Assembly: GCA_031292355.1 (NCBI GenBank)
Contig: JARLHI010000048.1
Span: forward strand, 186,001 to 250,000
Length of the DNA: 64,000 bases
Direction: 5' to 3'
DNA from: Candidatus Obscuribacterales bacterium
GTDB taxonomy: Bacteria > Cyanobacteriota > Vampirovibrionia > Obscuribacterales > Obscuribacteraceae
Shown here one piece after another: positions 1-8,932 of the stretch. The translations under genes and the position numbers were made by a program. The stretch's first letter is position 1, and the number at the start of each line of letters is the position of its first letter. The notes below the pieces were generated by a model, which searched no databases, was not told the DNA's origin, and saw nothing but the letters and a program-made list of their open reading frames with translations.

Positions 1-475
1 GAGCGTCGGTAGATGTTCCATCAAACATCACATCGCGCATTTGATTGGTGTTTTCTTTCAGCTGTCTTTGAATCGCTCTATTTTTGATGGCACTATCTGC
101 ACGCAATTTTTGAATTTTCTGCTTCTGATCATCGCTCAAATTTAGCACGGTCAAATCCAGCATCTGCATCAAGGAACCACCATGACGCGGTGGTGGCATC
201 ATGCCACCATTGCGACCATCACCATTTCGCGGTGGTCCCATGTCTGCGTTTTTAGATTTGTCATTTGAATGATCGTCACCAGGCTGAGGACGAGCCGCGG
301 TAGGCATTGGCTGAGATTTTTTAACAGGAGCTGGTAAGGTCGCGCCATCATTATTATCAGCAAAAGCGCTGGGCACGAAAAATCCAAATGGTCCAAATGT
401 ATTAACCAAGAAAAGACTCACGCAACCCGAGGCAACCTTAGCTAAAAGCCTGGACTCCTTACATTTTGATTGCAT
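1..475 (-). CDS. Spy/CpxP-like (LTXXQ-type) periplasmic protein, partial at the left edge
   Basis: Read on the minus strand, the frame opens with ATG at 475-473 and runs off position 1 (about 158 codons visible). The first 39 residues form a signal peptide ending PSAFA. A Pro/Gly/Asn-rich linker follows, then a helical segment containing LNLSDDQKQKIQKLR, which resembles the LTxxQ motif region of Spy/CpxP and metal-sensing periplasmic chaperones. The start lies inside the 3' end of the anti-sigma gene (17-nt overlap), so translational coupling is likely. Its place at the end of a sigma/anti-sigma operon fits an envelope-stress output. The family call is motif-based, and the C-terminus is not in the window. 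Confidence 0.6.
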   Translation of the reverse strand, partial: MQSKCKESRLLAKVASGCVSLFLVNTFGPFGFFVPSAFADNNDGATLPAPVKKSQPMPTAARPQPGDDHSNDKSKNADMGPPRNGDGRNGGMMPPPRHGGSLMQMLDLTVLNLSDDQKQKIQKLRADSAIKNRAIQRQLKENTNQMRDVMFDGTSTDA

Positions 476-1187
476 ACAAGCCATCCTCGTCTGTTGTAAT
501 GCCCAATTCTTCGGCAATATTGTTTTGCACTGGATTCGAAATGGCAACCAAATTTTGCTTTTGATTGACATCAACACTATCGAATTCAGCCACTTTCACA
601 TTAGCAGTCCTAATTCTATTCGAATGAACAGGAGAAATCTGATTCACGTCCTTCGGCTTATCTGTTTGTACAGCTGCTTGCGCTTTGGATGTCGTGCCTT
701 GTTCTTGCACATCTGGGGTCTTTTCGGCAGTAATCCGTGGTGTAGGCAAATCACCAGACGCAACCGAGACAGTGTGACGAACGGTATTCGTCATCTGCAA
801 ACCAATCAACGCAAGAACAACAACAGCAGCGACTGCCGCAAGCCATTTCTTGGCACTAGAAATTGGCACAACATTTTGAGACGAGTTAATTGAAGCAGGC
901 GACGCTGGGACGCTTTGCTCGGTCACTATTTGCTTTTCAACGAGATCGGCAAAATCGATTTCTGATCGAGCCGGTGGCAATGCAGCAAGCTTTTTGACCA
1001 GGCTTGCAATATTTGCCAATTCCCCATTGCAGGCAGCGCAATTGGCCAAGTGTTTGTCGACCTCGAGCCGTTCTGCATCGTCGATTTCATTATCATGATA
1101 ACAGTCCAGCAGTGGCACTATCGCTTCGCAGTCTGAGTGACTGCCAGAAGATTCATAGTTTTGAGACAGACCATTTCGATCATTCAT
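459..1187 (-). CDS. Anti-sigma factor with zinc-binding (ZAS) domain
   Basis: A 242-residue protein with an N-terminal zf-HC2/ZAS domain: H46, C50 and C53 form the Hx3Cx2C motif, with C29 and C20 upstream. One transmembrane helix lies at about residues 113-131, followed by a roughly 110-residue extracytoplasmic part. This is the standard layout of membrane-bound anti-sigma factors that hold an ECF sigma factor until an envelope signal releases it. The start is 6 nt after the sigma-factor stop and its 3' end overlaps the Spy-like gene, so the three genes form one operon. The periplasmic sensor part is not recognised. Confidence 0.85.
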   Translation of the reverse strand: MNDRNGLSQNYESSGSHSDCEAIVPLLDCYHDNEIDDAERLEVDKHLANCAACNGELANIASLVKKLAALPPARSEIDFADLVEKQIVTEQSVPASPASINSSQNVVPISSAKKWLAAVAAVVVLALIGLQMTNTVRHTVSVASGDLPTPRITAEKTPDVQEQGTTSKAQAAVQTDKPKDVNQISPVHSNRIRTANVKVAEFDSVDVNQKQNLVAISNPVQNNIAEELGITTDEDGLYAIKM

Positions 1188-1193
1188 CTCTGA

Positions 1194-1811
1194 TTACCTC
1201 GAGGTCGTTGATGCAGTAGTGTACGAAAAATACGGATTGAGAATTTCGCGCAATTTGAGCCTTCCATAATGTAGGCGGGAGCGGACAGTACCAAGGTTCA
1301 TACCGGTGATCTCAGAAATTTCTTGATAAGACAATCCCTGAACATCATGCAAAACAACCACAGTGCGTTGATTGTCAGGAAGCTGCTGAATCGAATCAGC
1401 AATCACTTGTTCTTGTTCGACCGCATCCAGTTGTTCCGCTGGGGTTGGCATATCGTCTGGCAATTGATTCATGGCTGCTGGGGACAGCTCTGGATCGTCT
1501 GAGTGCTGTGGTTCAAATTGAATAAATTGAAAACCTCTCCTTTGCTTAGAGCGCAATTTATCCATGCAGATGTTGTGGCTGATTCTAAACATCCAGGACG
1601 AAAAAGATGATTCATTCCTGAATTTGCTCAGATTCTGATGCACCTTGATAAAAGTCTCCTGCACCACTTCCTCCGCCTCGTCGGCATTGCCAACTATTCG
1701 AATAGCTACGTTATAGACGCGATTTTGATGTCTGCGAACAAGTGATTTGAAGGTCATCAAATCATTTGTCTTCAGAATTTTCTCAACCAGGGCCCTGTCA
1801 TTAAGGTCCAC
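1194..1811 (-). CDS. ECF-type RNA polymerase sigma factor (SigE/RpoE-like)
   Basis: Region 2 is visible near residues 20-90 (DEAEEVVQETFIKVHQNL, then FSSWMFRISHN) and region 4 near 135-190 (LPDNQRTVVVLHDVQGLSYQ, then GTVRSRLHYGRLKLRE). I start it at GTG 1811-1809 because GAGGGG sits 7-8 nt upstream and the resulting 205 residues match ECF sigma size. The frame stays open to 2024, but the extra residues do not look like sigma sequence. It directs RNA polymerase to stress promoters and is paired with the anti-sigma factor immediately downstream. Autoregulation is likely (see the promoter candidate upstream). Confidence 0.88.
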   Translation of the reverse strand: MDLNDRALVEKILKTNDLMTFKSLVRRHQNRVYNVAIRIVGNADEAEEVVQETFIKVHQNLSKFRNESSFSSWMFRISHNICMDKLRSKQRRGFQFIQFEPQHSDDPELSPAAMNQLPDDMPTPAEQLDAVEQEQVIADSIQQLPDNQRTVVVLHDVQGLSYQEISEITGMNLGTVRSRLHYGRLKLREILNPYFSYTTASTTSR

Positions 1812-1847
1812 TAAAAAACCCCTCGAATATGATTGGTTTCCATCTAT

Positions 1848-1874
1848 ATAACGTTCGAAGCGGACAAAAAGTTC
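1848..1874 (-). promoter_or_regulatory. Candidate ECF-type promoter of the sigma operon
   Basis: On the minus strand a GAACTT box (1874-1869) is followed after 15 nt by CGTTAT (1853-1848), about 35 nt before the GTG start of the sigma gene. GAAC-type -35 boxes are typical of ECF sigma promoters, which are often autoregulated. The -10 match is weak, so this is a candidate only. Confidence 0.3.
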
Positions 1875-1993
1875 AATGTGTAATTCCGCATTAGACAGGC
1901 TTAATCTTTCAATTCCCCCATACACGCCGCACCCCTCACGGGGCGATGCCAAAATTAGAATGTCGCAGTTCTCAAACCAGGAGCAAAATTCGC

Positions 1994-2698
1994 ATGAAGG
2001 GTTTCTTGTCAAGCTGGAAAACATATGGTGTTTTGACGCTTTGTCTGACTCTCAGTCAACTTTTGCCTTCTTCCCTATTATCTTCTAACGCTGCAGACGA
2101 GCAGTCAGTCACTGCAAGCGATAAAAGCTCGCCATCAGCGAGTACCGACACCCCAACCTCTGAAAAAAGTGCTAGCGACCCAGCTGTAAAAGAAGTCGCC
2201 AACGCCCACAAAGAAAAGCCATTGCTGCAACGAGGCGACCTGCCGAACTTTCACGAAGTTTATCCATACCTCTATCGCGGCGGGGAACCCACCGAAGCGG
2301 GCATGAGCCAGTTAAAAACTAAAGGCGTCGGCACAATCATTGACCTGCGCGCCAAAACCGAACAAGAAATTGCTGAAGCCAAGATTGCTAAGCAACTCGG
2401 TTTCAAATACATAAATTTGCCAATGACGTCTGAGGCTCCGACCCCAGCTCAAATCACTAAGGTATTATCGACAATTGATGATGCCAAGAAAAAGAATATG
2501 AAAGGCGACACCAACTCCGCTGTTTTTGTGCACTGCGCTCACGGTTCTGACCGCACAGGTTGCATGATCGGGATCTGGCGCGTCTCACGTGACGGCTGGG
2601 ATTATCCGACAGCCTACAAAGAAATGCGTAAATACTATTTCACGCCAAAATTCGTCAAACTGGCTGGCGCTGTGCAAAAAGAAGCTAATCACAACTAA
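1994..2698 (+). CDS. Secreted dual-specificity/tyrosine phosphatase-like protein
   Basis: The P-loop signature HCAHGSDRTG (Cx5R class) is clear near the C-terminus, preceded by a YLYRGGEPTEAGM segment and an IIDLR strand, as in prokaryotic DSP/PTP-like phosphatases. I choose ATG 1994 (AGGAG at 1979-1983), which gives 234 residues beginning with a signal peptide (MKGFLSSWKTYGVLTLCL, then a cut near SSNAA). A Ser/Thr/Pro-rich linker joins it to the catalytic domain, so the enzyme acts outside the cytoplasm, on phosphotyrosine, phosphoinositide or inositol phosphate; the substrate is unknown. It is divergent from the sigma operon. Its TAA overlaps the TAG of the convergent protease gene by 2 nt. 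Confidence 0.8.
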   Translation: MKGFLSSWKTYGVLTLCLTLSQLLPSSLLSSNAADEQSVTASDKSSPSASTDTPTSEKSASDPAVKEVANAHKEKPLLQRGDLPNFHEVYPYLYRGGEPTEAGMSQLKTKGVGTIIDLRAKTEQEIAEAKIAKQLGFKYINLPMTSEAPTPAQITKVLSTIDDAKKKNMKGDTNSAVFVHCAHGSDRTGCMIGIWRVSRDGWDYPTAYKEMRKYYFTPKFVKLAGAVQKEANHN

Positions 2699-5262
2699 GG
2701 GTGTACAAACATTTTCGTTTGGCTTGGGCTAGCTGGAGGCGGGGTACTGGCTGGTGGCACACTAGCGCCAGTAGCGTCTGCTGGCGCGGACACAGGAGGC
2801 GGTGGCGCCTGCAACTGCTTGATTTTGTCTTGTGCCAGTTTTGACCACGGATAATAATGCGTAATCTCTTTTAAAGCAGAAATTGCTTTTGCTGTGTCAC
2901 CAAATTGCTCGCACAATTTCACTTGATACCAGAGAGCTTGCCAGTTATCAGGATCGAGGAAGAGTGCTTTTTCTACATACTTTTGCATCTCTGGAAAAAG
3001 TCCAGCCCGATAAAGTTCGACAGCGCAATCGACATTGACGTTAGCATCGTCTGGAGCTAACAGCAGAGCGCGATCGATAGTTTGTTTAGCTTCTGGCGCC
3101 TGACCATTGTCAGAATAAAGCAAACTCCAATCCGCAAGTATTCGCCCTTCGACGTCATTTGCTTTCACTTTCTGCGCTCTCTCGACACCGCGCGAAAAAT
3201 AGTCGTAAGCCGCTTTTGAGTGTTCAGGACGGCCAAGGTCCTTTGCCATCAATCGACGCAGATTTCCCATTCTTCCAAGCAGTTTAGCCTGGGCCTTAAT
3301 ATCACCAGAACTATCGGCAACCATCATTGCCCGCTGATAAGCTCCTTCCGCCAGACGATAATCGCGATGCAGCACAAGAGCACTGTCGGCAGCATTCAAC
3401 GCACGTTCAATTTCGTCTCGCACTTTGAAAATTGGATTATTCTGAATCAACAAGCGTTGATATTTCCAATCAATTGAAACAATGAAATTCTGCCAGAACG
3501 GATTACCCAGAATGCCAAGGTTGCTTCCCTTAAAAAAGCCGCTACGAGTCGTGGTTGTTTTGGCTCGTGTAGCGGCTGAGTCAATGGGAACGTGCTCTTG
3601 TTGGGGATAAGTGAAAGTCACCTTTTTAACGCTGAAACCATTGACCGATACGCTGTCTAAAGTAAGCATGCCGAGCCGAACAGGAACTCCATCGAGTCCA
3701 GTTCCTTCGGTCGAGTGCTTCATGGCTGCAGGATCTGCTGATGAATATTTCTTGGCGACACTGTAGGGCAAATGATTGAAAGCTGCGCCTGTATCCATCA
3801 ACAATACTTGAGGATCTCTACCATTAAGAGATGCGGTGACAAAGGGCGATGCGTTCATCGCAAAATTCAAAGGCACAGCATTTGGCGGACGAACACTTGT
3901 TTCCAAATCGCCGAAGGTTATGGAAGGCTTGGAATAATCAATCGTCGTAAAAAATTTGCCAATCAAATTTGTGCCGATGATGCCAGAAATCGATCGTCCA
4001 AGATGTTTAGACTGAGAACTCAAATCGATTATGCGCACTGGCAAATCATTGACTATTAATTTGCCAACTTCCAGTCTTTTAAGCATGGAAGTGCGGGTGG
4101 TGACCATTCCGGAGGCGGCTGCAATGTCAAACTCACCTTGCTTGGGTAAAAAACATTCAGCAGCCACACGTCTATCGATTAAAGTTTCGCTCGCACCGGT
4201 GTCGAACAGAAATTCCAGTTCGTCGCCACCGTTGATGCGACATTTAACCAATATCTCGCGTTGAGAATAATCAAATGGCACTACGACATCGTGACTAAGA
4301 CGCACAGCTGGTCCTGAATCCGGCCTATTGAAAGCCGACTCGAGTATGTCTGACGTTAAATCGACGGACGTCAAATCATATTCTGCAGTTTCAGTGCCGT
4401 TGGCCAGAACAATTTGTTTGAACGGCCACAAACTACCACCGACAGGTCTGTATTCAGAAAACTCAACGCCAACATTTTTACCGGCATCAGCCTGGCCTGG
4501 AACTTCATCGAATGAAGTAACAGCAGCTACCATCAAGTAATTGCTCTGATCTAAATATATTGTAGTCAATCCTTTCTGGCCATTGATTTTGACCTCGACT
4601 GCAAACACCGGAGTTTGTCGGTATTGGGTTCGACCTTTGAAAACGAATTTATAACCATTTTGCAAAAAGTGCGAAAGAATGAACGGCTGTTTAAGGACCT
4701 GGGCTGAGAAGCTATCGTAGTCCCCCGCCGACATTTCAGTTGTAATGCGTCCACTGGAAACCCACGGTACGACGCCATCAAAGGCATAAACAGTGGCAGC
4801 TTTTTTAGTGACGCCATCAGTAGCTGGAGCATCATCGGTACTCGCACTTTTTCCTTTATTCACGAGATCAATATCAATGCGCCACCGCGATGACTTTTGC
4901 AGTTGACGATAACTAACTGACGCCGTGCTTGCAGTGAGATCCTTTCTCTGACCGAAAAAAGAGGCATTCTTCTCCATCTGCCTGAGCGCAGAATTACCGC
5001 CATAAGCGGAAATCGCTTTACCGATTACATCTTCAGTGGTGAGTTCCCTTTCGGTTGGTTTTTCAGCCGGACCGGAGGCCTTTGATGCTTGTCCCTCGGA
5101 TTGACCTTCTGATTGATCCCTTTGTTGATCAACACTGGCACTTTGAGCCAGCATTGCAGGCCCCGACAGTGAAAAAGCAAACAAACCAGCGATGAGCGCA
5201 GTGCCCAGCTTAAGTCTTTCTTTTTTCACTTTAGAGATTATTTGACGGCGAGTGCTGCGCAT
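2695..5262 (-). CDS. Exported retropepsin-like aspartyl protease with duplicated active site and TPR tail
   Basis: An 855-residue protein. A basic N-terminus and hydrophobic segment (about 15-40) give an export signal. Residues about 75-330 are a beta-rich domain of LolA/outer-membrane-lipoprotein flavour. Two aspartyl-protease-like segments follow: FLFDTGASETLID near 354 and VLLMDTGAAFNHLP near 489, each with the DTG(A) catalytic triplet. Residues about 630-830 carry TPR-like repeats, and the end is Pro/Ala-rich. Two DTG sites in one chain suggest an internal pseudodimer instead of the usual retropepsin homodimer. The start overlaps the end of kdsA by 25 nt, so co-expression is likely. Substrate unknown. 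Confidence 0.75.
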   Translation of the reverse strand: MRSTRRQIISKVKKERLKLGTALIAGLFAFSLSGPAMLAQSASVDQQRDQSEGQSEGQASKASGPAEKPTERELTTEDVIGKAISAYGGNSALRQMEKNASFFGQRKDLTASTASVSYRQLQKSSRWRIDIDLVNKGKSASTDDAPATDGVTKKAATVYAFDGVVPWVSSGRITTEMSAGDYDSFSAQVLKQPFILSHFLQNGYKFVFKGRTQYRQTPVFAVEVKINGQKGLTTIYLDQSNYLMVAAVTSFDEVPGQADAGKNVGVEFSEYRPVGGSLWPFKQIVLANGTETAEYDLTSVDLTSDILESAFNRPDSGPAVRLSHDVVVPFDYSQREILVKCRINGGDELEFLFDTGASETLIDRRVAAECFLPKQGEFDIAAASGMVTTRTSMLKRLEVGKLIVNDLPVRIIDLSSQSKHLGRSISGIIGTNLIGKFFTTIDYSKPSITFGDLETSVRPPNAVPLNFAMNASPFVTASLNGRDPQVLLMDTGAAFNHLPYSVAKKYSSADPAAMKHSTEGTGLDGVPVRLGMLTLDSVSVNGFSVKKVTFTYPQQEHVPIDSAATRAKTTTTRSGFFKGSNLGILGNPFWQNFIVSIDWKYQRLLIQNNPIFKVRDEIERALNAADSALVLHRDYRLAEGAYQRAMMVADSSGDIKAQAKLLGRMGNLRRLMAKDLGRPEHSKAAYDYFSRGVERAQKVKANDVEGRILADWSLLYSDNGQAPEAKQTIDRALLLAPDDANVNVDCAVELYRAGLFPEMQKYVEKALFLDPDNWQALWYQVKLCEQFGDTAKAISALKEITHYYPWSKLAQDKIKQLQAPPPPVSAPADATGASVPPASTPPPASPSQTKMFVHP

Positions 5263-6143
5263 TGTCCATTCATTGGCAATTTCAGTTCAGGTAACGCCTT
5301 CACAGTTTGATTGACTCGCAACAACTGCGAAATCAATTCTTTGACTTGCGCAAGCGGTACTTGATTGGGACCATCACTTTTCGCGACATCAGGGTTGGGA
5401 TGCACTTCCATAAAGACGCCATCACATCCGGCAGCTACAGCGGCTTTAGCAAGAGTCGGAATAAACTGGCGCTGGCCACTCGAGACAGTACCGCCACCAC
5501 CTGGAAGCTGAACGCTATGAGTGGCATCAAAAACCACAGGCACACCAAAAGCTTGCATCATCGGAATCGCACGATAGTCGACGACCAAATTGTTGTAACC
5601 AAAAGTGGTGCCGCGTTCGGTCAAGAAGACATTGTTATTGCCGCAATCCGTCACTTTCTTAATACTGTTGCCCATGTCGTTTGGAGCTACGAACTGTCCT
5701 TTTTTGATGTTGACGGCTTTGCCAGTGCGGGCGGCCGCGACAATCAAATCAGTCTGACGGCACAAAAATGCTGGAATTTGCAAAACGTCGAGGACTTCAC
5801 CTGCTTCGGCACACTGACTGATTTCATGCACGTCACTCAAAACTGGCACACCTAGTTGACGCTTCACATCAGCGAGCATTCTCAGTCCTTCAGTAATACC
5901 AGGTCCTCGAAATGAATCGATCGAGGTACGGTTTGCTTTATCGAATGAAGATTTGAAAACAAGAGAGAATCCCAGTTCACGCGAGAGGTCTTGCAGGGCG
6001 CGAGCGGTATTTATCGTCGTGTCCCAGGACTCAATCACACAGGGTCCTGCGATAATCAAAAAGGGACTGCCTTCACCAAACTCGATATTGCCGATTTGTA
6101 CGTTCAACTTAGATCCTCCTGCGACTGGTCTATTGTAAGGCAT
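5238..6143 (-). CDS. kdsA: 3-deoxy-8-phosphooctulonate synthase (Kdo-8-P synthase)
   Basis: Condenses phosphoenolpyruvate with arabinose-5-phosphate to Kdo-8-phosphate, the first committed step to the Kdo of LPS inner core. Family motifs: IIAGPCVIES near the start, FKSSFDKANRTS, NIKKGQF, LTERGTTFGYNNLVVD and VVFDATHSVQLPGG. The Cys in GPCVIES is the residue that marks the metal-dependent class, where E. coli-type enzymes carry Asn. At 301 residues it is slightly longer than usual because of about 15 N-terminal residues. Its presence implies an LPS-bearing outer membrane. It is co-directional with and overlaps the aspartyl protease gene. Confidence 0.95.
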   Translation of the reverse strand: MPYNRPVAGGSKLNVQIGNIEFGEGSPFLIIAGPCVIESWDTTINTARALQDLSRELGFSLVFKSSFDKANRTSIDSFRGPGITEGLRMLADVKRQLGVPVLSDVHEISQCAEAGEVLDVLQIPAFLCRQTDLIVAAARTGKAVNIKKGQFVAPNDMGNSIKKVTDCGNNNVFLTERGTTFGYNNLVVDYRAIPMMQAFGVPVVFDATHSVQLPGGGGTVSSGQRQFIPTLAKAAVAAGCDGVFMEVHPNPDVAKSDGPNQVPLAQVKELISQLLRVNQTVKALPELKLPMNGQCAALAVK

Positions 6144-6207
6144 CGAGAACGCATACTTTTCTTAGCACTTTTCAATTAAAGTCTTTAGCGCAAACCAGCA
6201 CGGGCTC

Positions 6208-6504
6208 ATGTTTATTCGCAATCACAGCAATGGCATCATCTTAGATGTGTACGTTCAGCCCGGCAGCCGAAGCAGTATCATTACTGGTTTGCATGGTTCT
6301 AGACTGAAAATAAAGCTCGCAGCAAGAGCGGTCGAAGGGGCTGCCAATGAGGCTCTCTGCGAATTTATCAGCGAGCTTGTGCAGCGACCTAAATCATCTA
6401 TAACTTTAATCTCCGGGCAAAAAGCCCGCTCAAAATCGATTTTTATCGATGGCGATGCCGATCAATTGGCGAAGCAATTTCGGCAATATTTATCGAACCC
6501 TTGA
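6208..6504 (+). CDS. DUF167/UPF0235 (YggU-like) protein
   Basis: A small 98-residue protein with the family pattern: VQPGSRSS near the start, RLKIKLAARAVEGAANEALC in the middle, and a hydrophobic strand plus SGQKARSKSI at the end. This matches the DUF167/YggU family in length and order. The family folds as a small alpha/beta domain; its biochemical role is not established. It is divergent from kdsA with a 64-nt gap. No operon partner is visible downstream. Confidence 0.82.
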   Translation: MFIRNHSNGIILDVYVQPGSRSSIITGLHGSRLKIKLAARAVEGAANEALCEFISELVQRPKSSITLISGQKARSKSIFIDGDADQLAKQFRQYLSNP

Positions 6505-6560
6505 AAAGCACGAACACGGCTTTAATTCATATGTAACGAGGTCCACATATAAAGCTGAGC

Positions 6561-6947
6561 TTAACGTGGCCCTAAATTCTTTACGAGACGATAAACTGTG
6601 TGACCGGCTCTTTGGCTGACAGGCATTACCAATCCAATCTTTATTGCCTCAGCTAATATCGGTCTTAGAGTTCTAATTCGTTTCAATTGCCTTGGACCGC
6701 CTGCCATCTCTGGTAGAGTCATTCCAAGATGATTCTTTTCCAAAAGCTTAACGACCTTGTTTTCGGCTGGTTTGGCTTCCATAGTTTTCGGCACGGCTTT
6801 TTTGACCGGCAATGGAGAATTATCAACTACAGGACTACCAGCGTTCACGTTTAAAGGATCTGCTGAGTTAGTTGATGGAATCCCACTGGAATTGAAATTT
6901 TGGTTTTGATTCTCAGACAAAATCTGTCGTCTCCCGTGCACATGCAC
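6561..6947 (-). CDS. Hypothetical protein with helical C-terminal domain
   Basis: 128 residues, not recognised. The first 60 are Asn/Ser/Pro-rich and probably disordered. The C-terminal 65 (KVVKLLEKNHLGMTLPEMAG to HTVYRLVKNL) read like a compact helix-turn-helix or winged-helix fold: two helices, a basic stretch and a hairpin ending in VYRLV. That suggests nucleic-acid binding, but no family was identified. It is convergent with the DUF167 gene and divergent from the GH57 gene. Confidence 0.5.
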   Translation of the reverse strand: MHVHGRRQILSENQNQNFNSSGIPSTNSADPLNVNAGSPVVDNSPLPVKKAVPKTMEAKPAENKVVKLLEKNHLGMTLPEMAGGPRQLKRIRTLRPILAEAIKIGLVMPVSQRAGHTVYRLVKNLGPR

Positions 6948-7092
6948 AGCGTGTTGAACGTGCTTCGAACAGTGTTTCGATAAATAACAGAATACATCGT
7001 CCTGAAGAATAGTTACGGATTAACGTGAGTAGATTGGCCAACGAAATATTGAATTGCTATATATTCTGTGGCGCATGCGCAAGGAGTTGTCA

Positions 7093-8760
7093 GTGAGCGT
7101 AGGTTCGTTCGTTTTCATGCTACACAGCCATCTTCCGTATTATCGGAAAGCAGGCATGTGGCCGTTCGGTGAAGAAAGCGTTTATGAATGTATGGCCGAA
7201 ACCTACATTCCGCTCTTAAACGCTATCGGCGACCTCTGGGACGAAGGCATAGCCGCCAAACTAACAATCGGCATAACGCCAATTCTCGCCGAGCAGCTCT
7301 GCGATCCGCATTTGAATGCTGGCTTCGACAAATTTTTGCAAGACCGATTGACCGCTGCTCAAAAAGACGAAAAACGATTCAGCGCACGCAGCGAAACACA
7401 CAACCCAGATTATTTGCACCTGGCAAGATTTTACGTAAATTGGTTCTCGCAAGTTCGTCGTGATTATCACGAACGCTGGAATCGCGATTTGATCGGTGCT
7501 TTCAAAAAGTATCAAGATCTCGGCGCCATCGAGATCACAACTTCAGCAGCAACACATGGTTTTTCACCACTGCTCAAAACTGATTCGTCGCTTTATGCGC
7601 AGTACAAAACTGGCGTAGATTCCTATAAGCGTATGTTTGGCAAACAACCCAAAGGCTTCTGGTTGCCAGAGTGCGCATACAGACCGGCTCAAGGCGATCG
7701 TCCGGGCTTGGAAAAATGGTTGTATGAATTAGGTCTCGAATATTTTTTCACCGAGTCTTTTGTTATTGAAGGCGGACAGACAGTTGAGATGCGTCGCGCG
7801 TTTGGTGCCTACGGCAACATTGAATATATTCCTGCTAAACCTCGGCCTGCAACTGGCTTAGATACCTATGAAGCGTATTGGTTAAAGGAATATCCGGTTG
7901 CTGTGATGGGTCGTCACGACAAAGCTGGCTATCAAGTCTGGTCGGCTGACCAGGGCTACCCAGGCGATGGTAATTATCGCGAATTCCACAAAAAAGACGA
8001 TGTCTCTGGTTTGCACTTCTGGAAATTGACTTCTAAGAGCACCGATCTTGGCGCTAAAGAAATCTACAACCCAGAACAAGCACAAAAGAGAATGCTTGAG
8101 AATGCCGAACATTATGTTGGTTTCTTGCAACAGAGTTTGACCGAGCAATTGAAGAAGACTGGCAAGCCAGGACTCGTTATGGTCAGCTTCGACACTGAAC
8201 TTTTTGGTCACTGGTGGTTTGAAGGCGTCAACTGGATTAAAGAAGTAATCCGCAAACTGCGCACTTACACCGCAGTCGATATGGTCACCGCAAGTGAATA
8301 TCTAACAGCTGATCCACCCACTCAAGCAATTGAAATTCCTGAGTCATCATGGGGATCGGGTGGTCACTGGCAAGTGTGGTTGAACAACGACACTGAATGG
8401 ATGTGGCCGATCATCAATGAATCCGAATTGGCAATGCAGGATATCGCCCAGGCCAATCAAGGCAAAACAGATCCACTTCTGCAACGTGCTCTCAAACAAG
8501 CAGGACGCGAATTACTTCTCCTTGAATCAAGCGACTGGCCATTCCTAGTCACAACCGGTCAGGCTAAAGATTATGCTGTCGAAAGATTCAACGATCACGT
8601 CGATCGCTTCCGCGCTTTAATCGAAATGATTCGCTTCAACAGACTCGATGAAGGCAAATTGAAAGAGTTCGAAGATCTCGATAATCCATTCCCGGATATC
8701 ACAGCCTCGAGCTTCCTCATTCCTTCAACCGAAGTTAAGAGCAGCTCAGCACGCAGCTGA
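7093..8760 (+). CDS. GH57 glycoside hydrolase, 1,4-alpha-glucan branching enzyme type
   Basis: FMLHSHLPYYRKAG at the N-terminus is the GH57 region I motif. GFWLPECAY contains the nucleophile Glu (E193) and SFDTELFGHWWFEG the acid/base Asp (D367). A helical C-terminal domain with GSWGSGGHWQ-type sequence follows. These match the GH57 branching enzymes (AmyC/TK1436 group), which form alpha-1,6 branches in glycogen; an amylase activity cannot be excluded. I start at GTG 7093 because AAGGAG (7081-7086) is 6 nt upstream. That gives 555 residues starting just before the first motif, whereas the longer frame from 7054 lacks an RBS. Pyruvate kinase follows downstream. Confidence 0.88.
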   Translation: MSVGSFVFMLHSHLPYYRKAGMWPFGEESVYECMAETYIPLLNAIGDLWDEGIAAKLTIGITPILAEQLCDPHLNAGFDKFLQDRLTAAQKDEKRFSARSETHNPDYLHLARFYVNWFSQVRRDYHERWNRDLIGAFKKYQDLGAIEITTSAATHGFSPLLKTDSSLYAQYKTGVDSYKRMFGKQPKGFWLPECAYRPAQGDRPGLEKWLYELGLEYFFTESFVIEGGQTVEMRRAFGAYGNIEYIPAKPRPATGLDTYEAYWLKEYPVAVMGRHDKAGYQVWSADQGYPGDGNYREFHKKDDVSGLHFWKLTSKSTDLGAKEIYNPEQAQKRMLENAEHYVGFLQQSLTEQLKKTGKPGLVMVSFDTELFGHWWFEGVNWIKEVIRKLRTYTAVDMVTASEYLTADPPTQAIEIPESSWGSGGHWQVWLNNDTEWMWPIINESELAMQDIAQANQGKTDPLLQRALKQAGRELLLLESSDWPFLVTTGQAKDYAVERFNDHVDRFRALIEMIRFNRLDEGKLKEFEDLDNPFPDITASSFLIPSTEVKSSSARS

Positions 8761-8932
8761 TGAGCTGTACTGAGTCCGCTTATAAATTAATCATAATAAG
8801 GCGATATTCCTTGTTAGGTTTCTTCAAAGCCAGTCCTTAATTCAGGCGGCTTCGCCTCGCCTGTAGTACCGTTGCAGGGAGTCAAGCTGCTGCCATTTGG
8901 CAAGCAATTGTCCACGCAAAGGAGATATCTGG

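Noticed and set aside
1812..2024. Upstream extension of the sigma-factor frame (about 71 extra residues)
   Set aside because: The extension has no sigma-like sequence and overlaps the start of the divergent phosphatase. GTG 1811 has a good SD and gives normal length.
8843..8862. AGGCG/CGCCT hairpin upstream of pyk
   Set aside because: Only a 5-bp stem; too weak to call a terminator or riboswitch.
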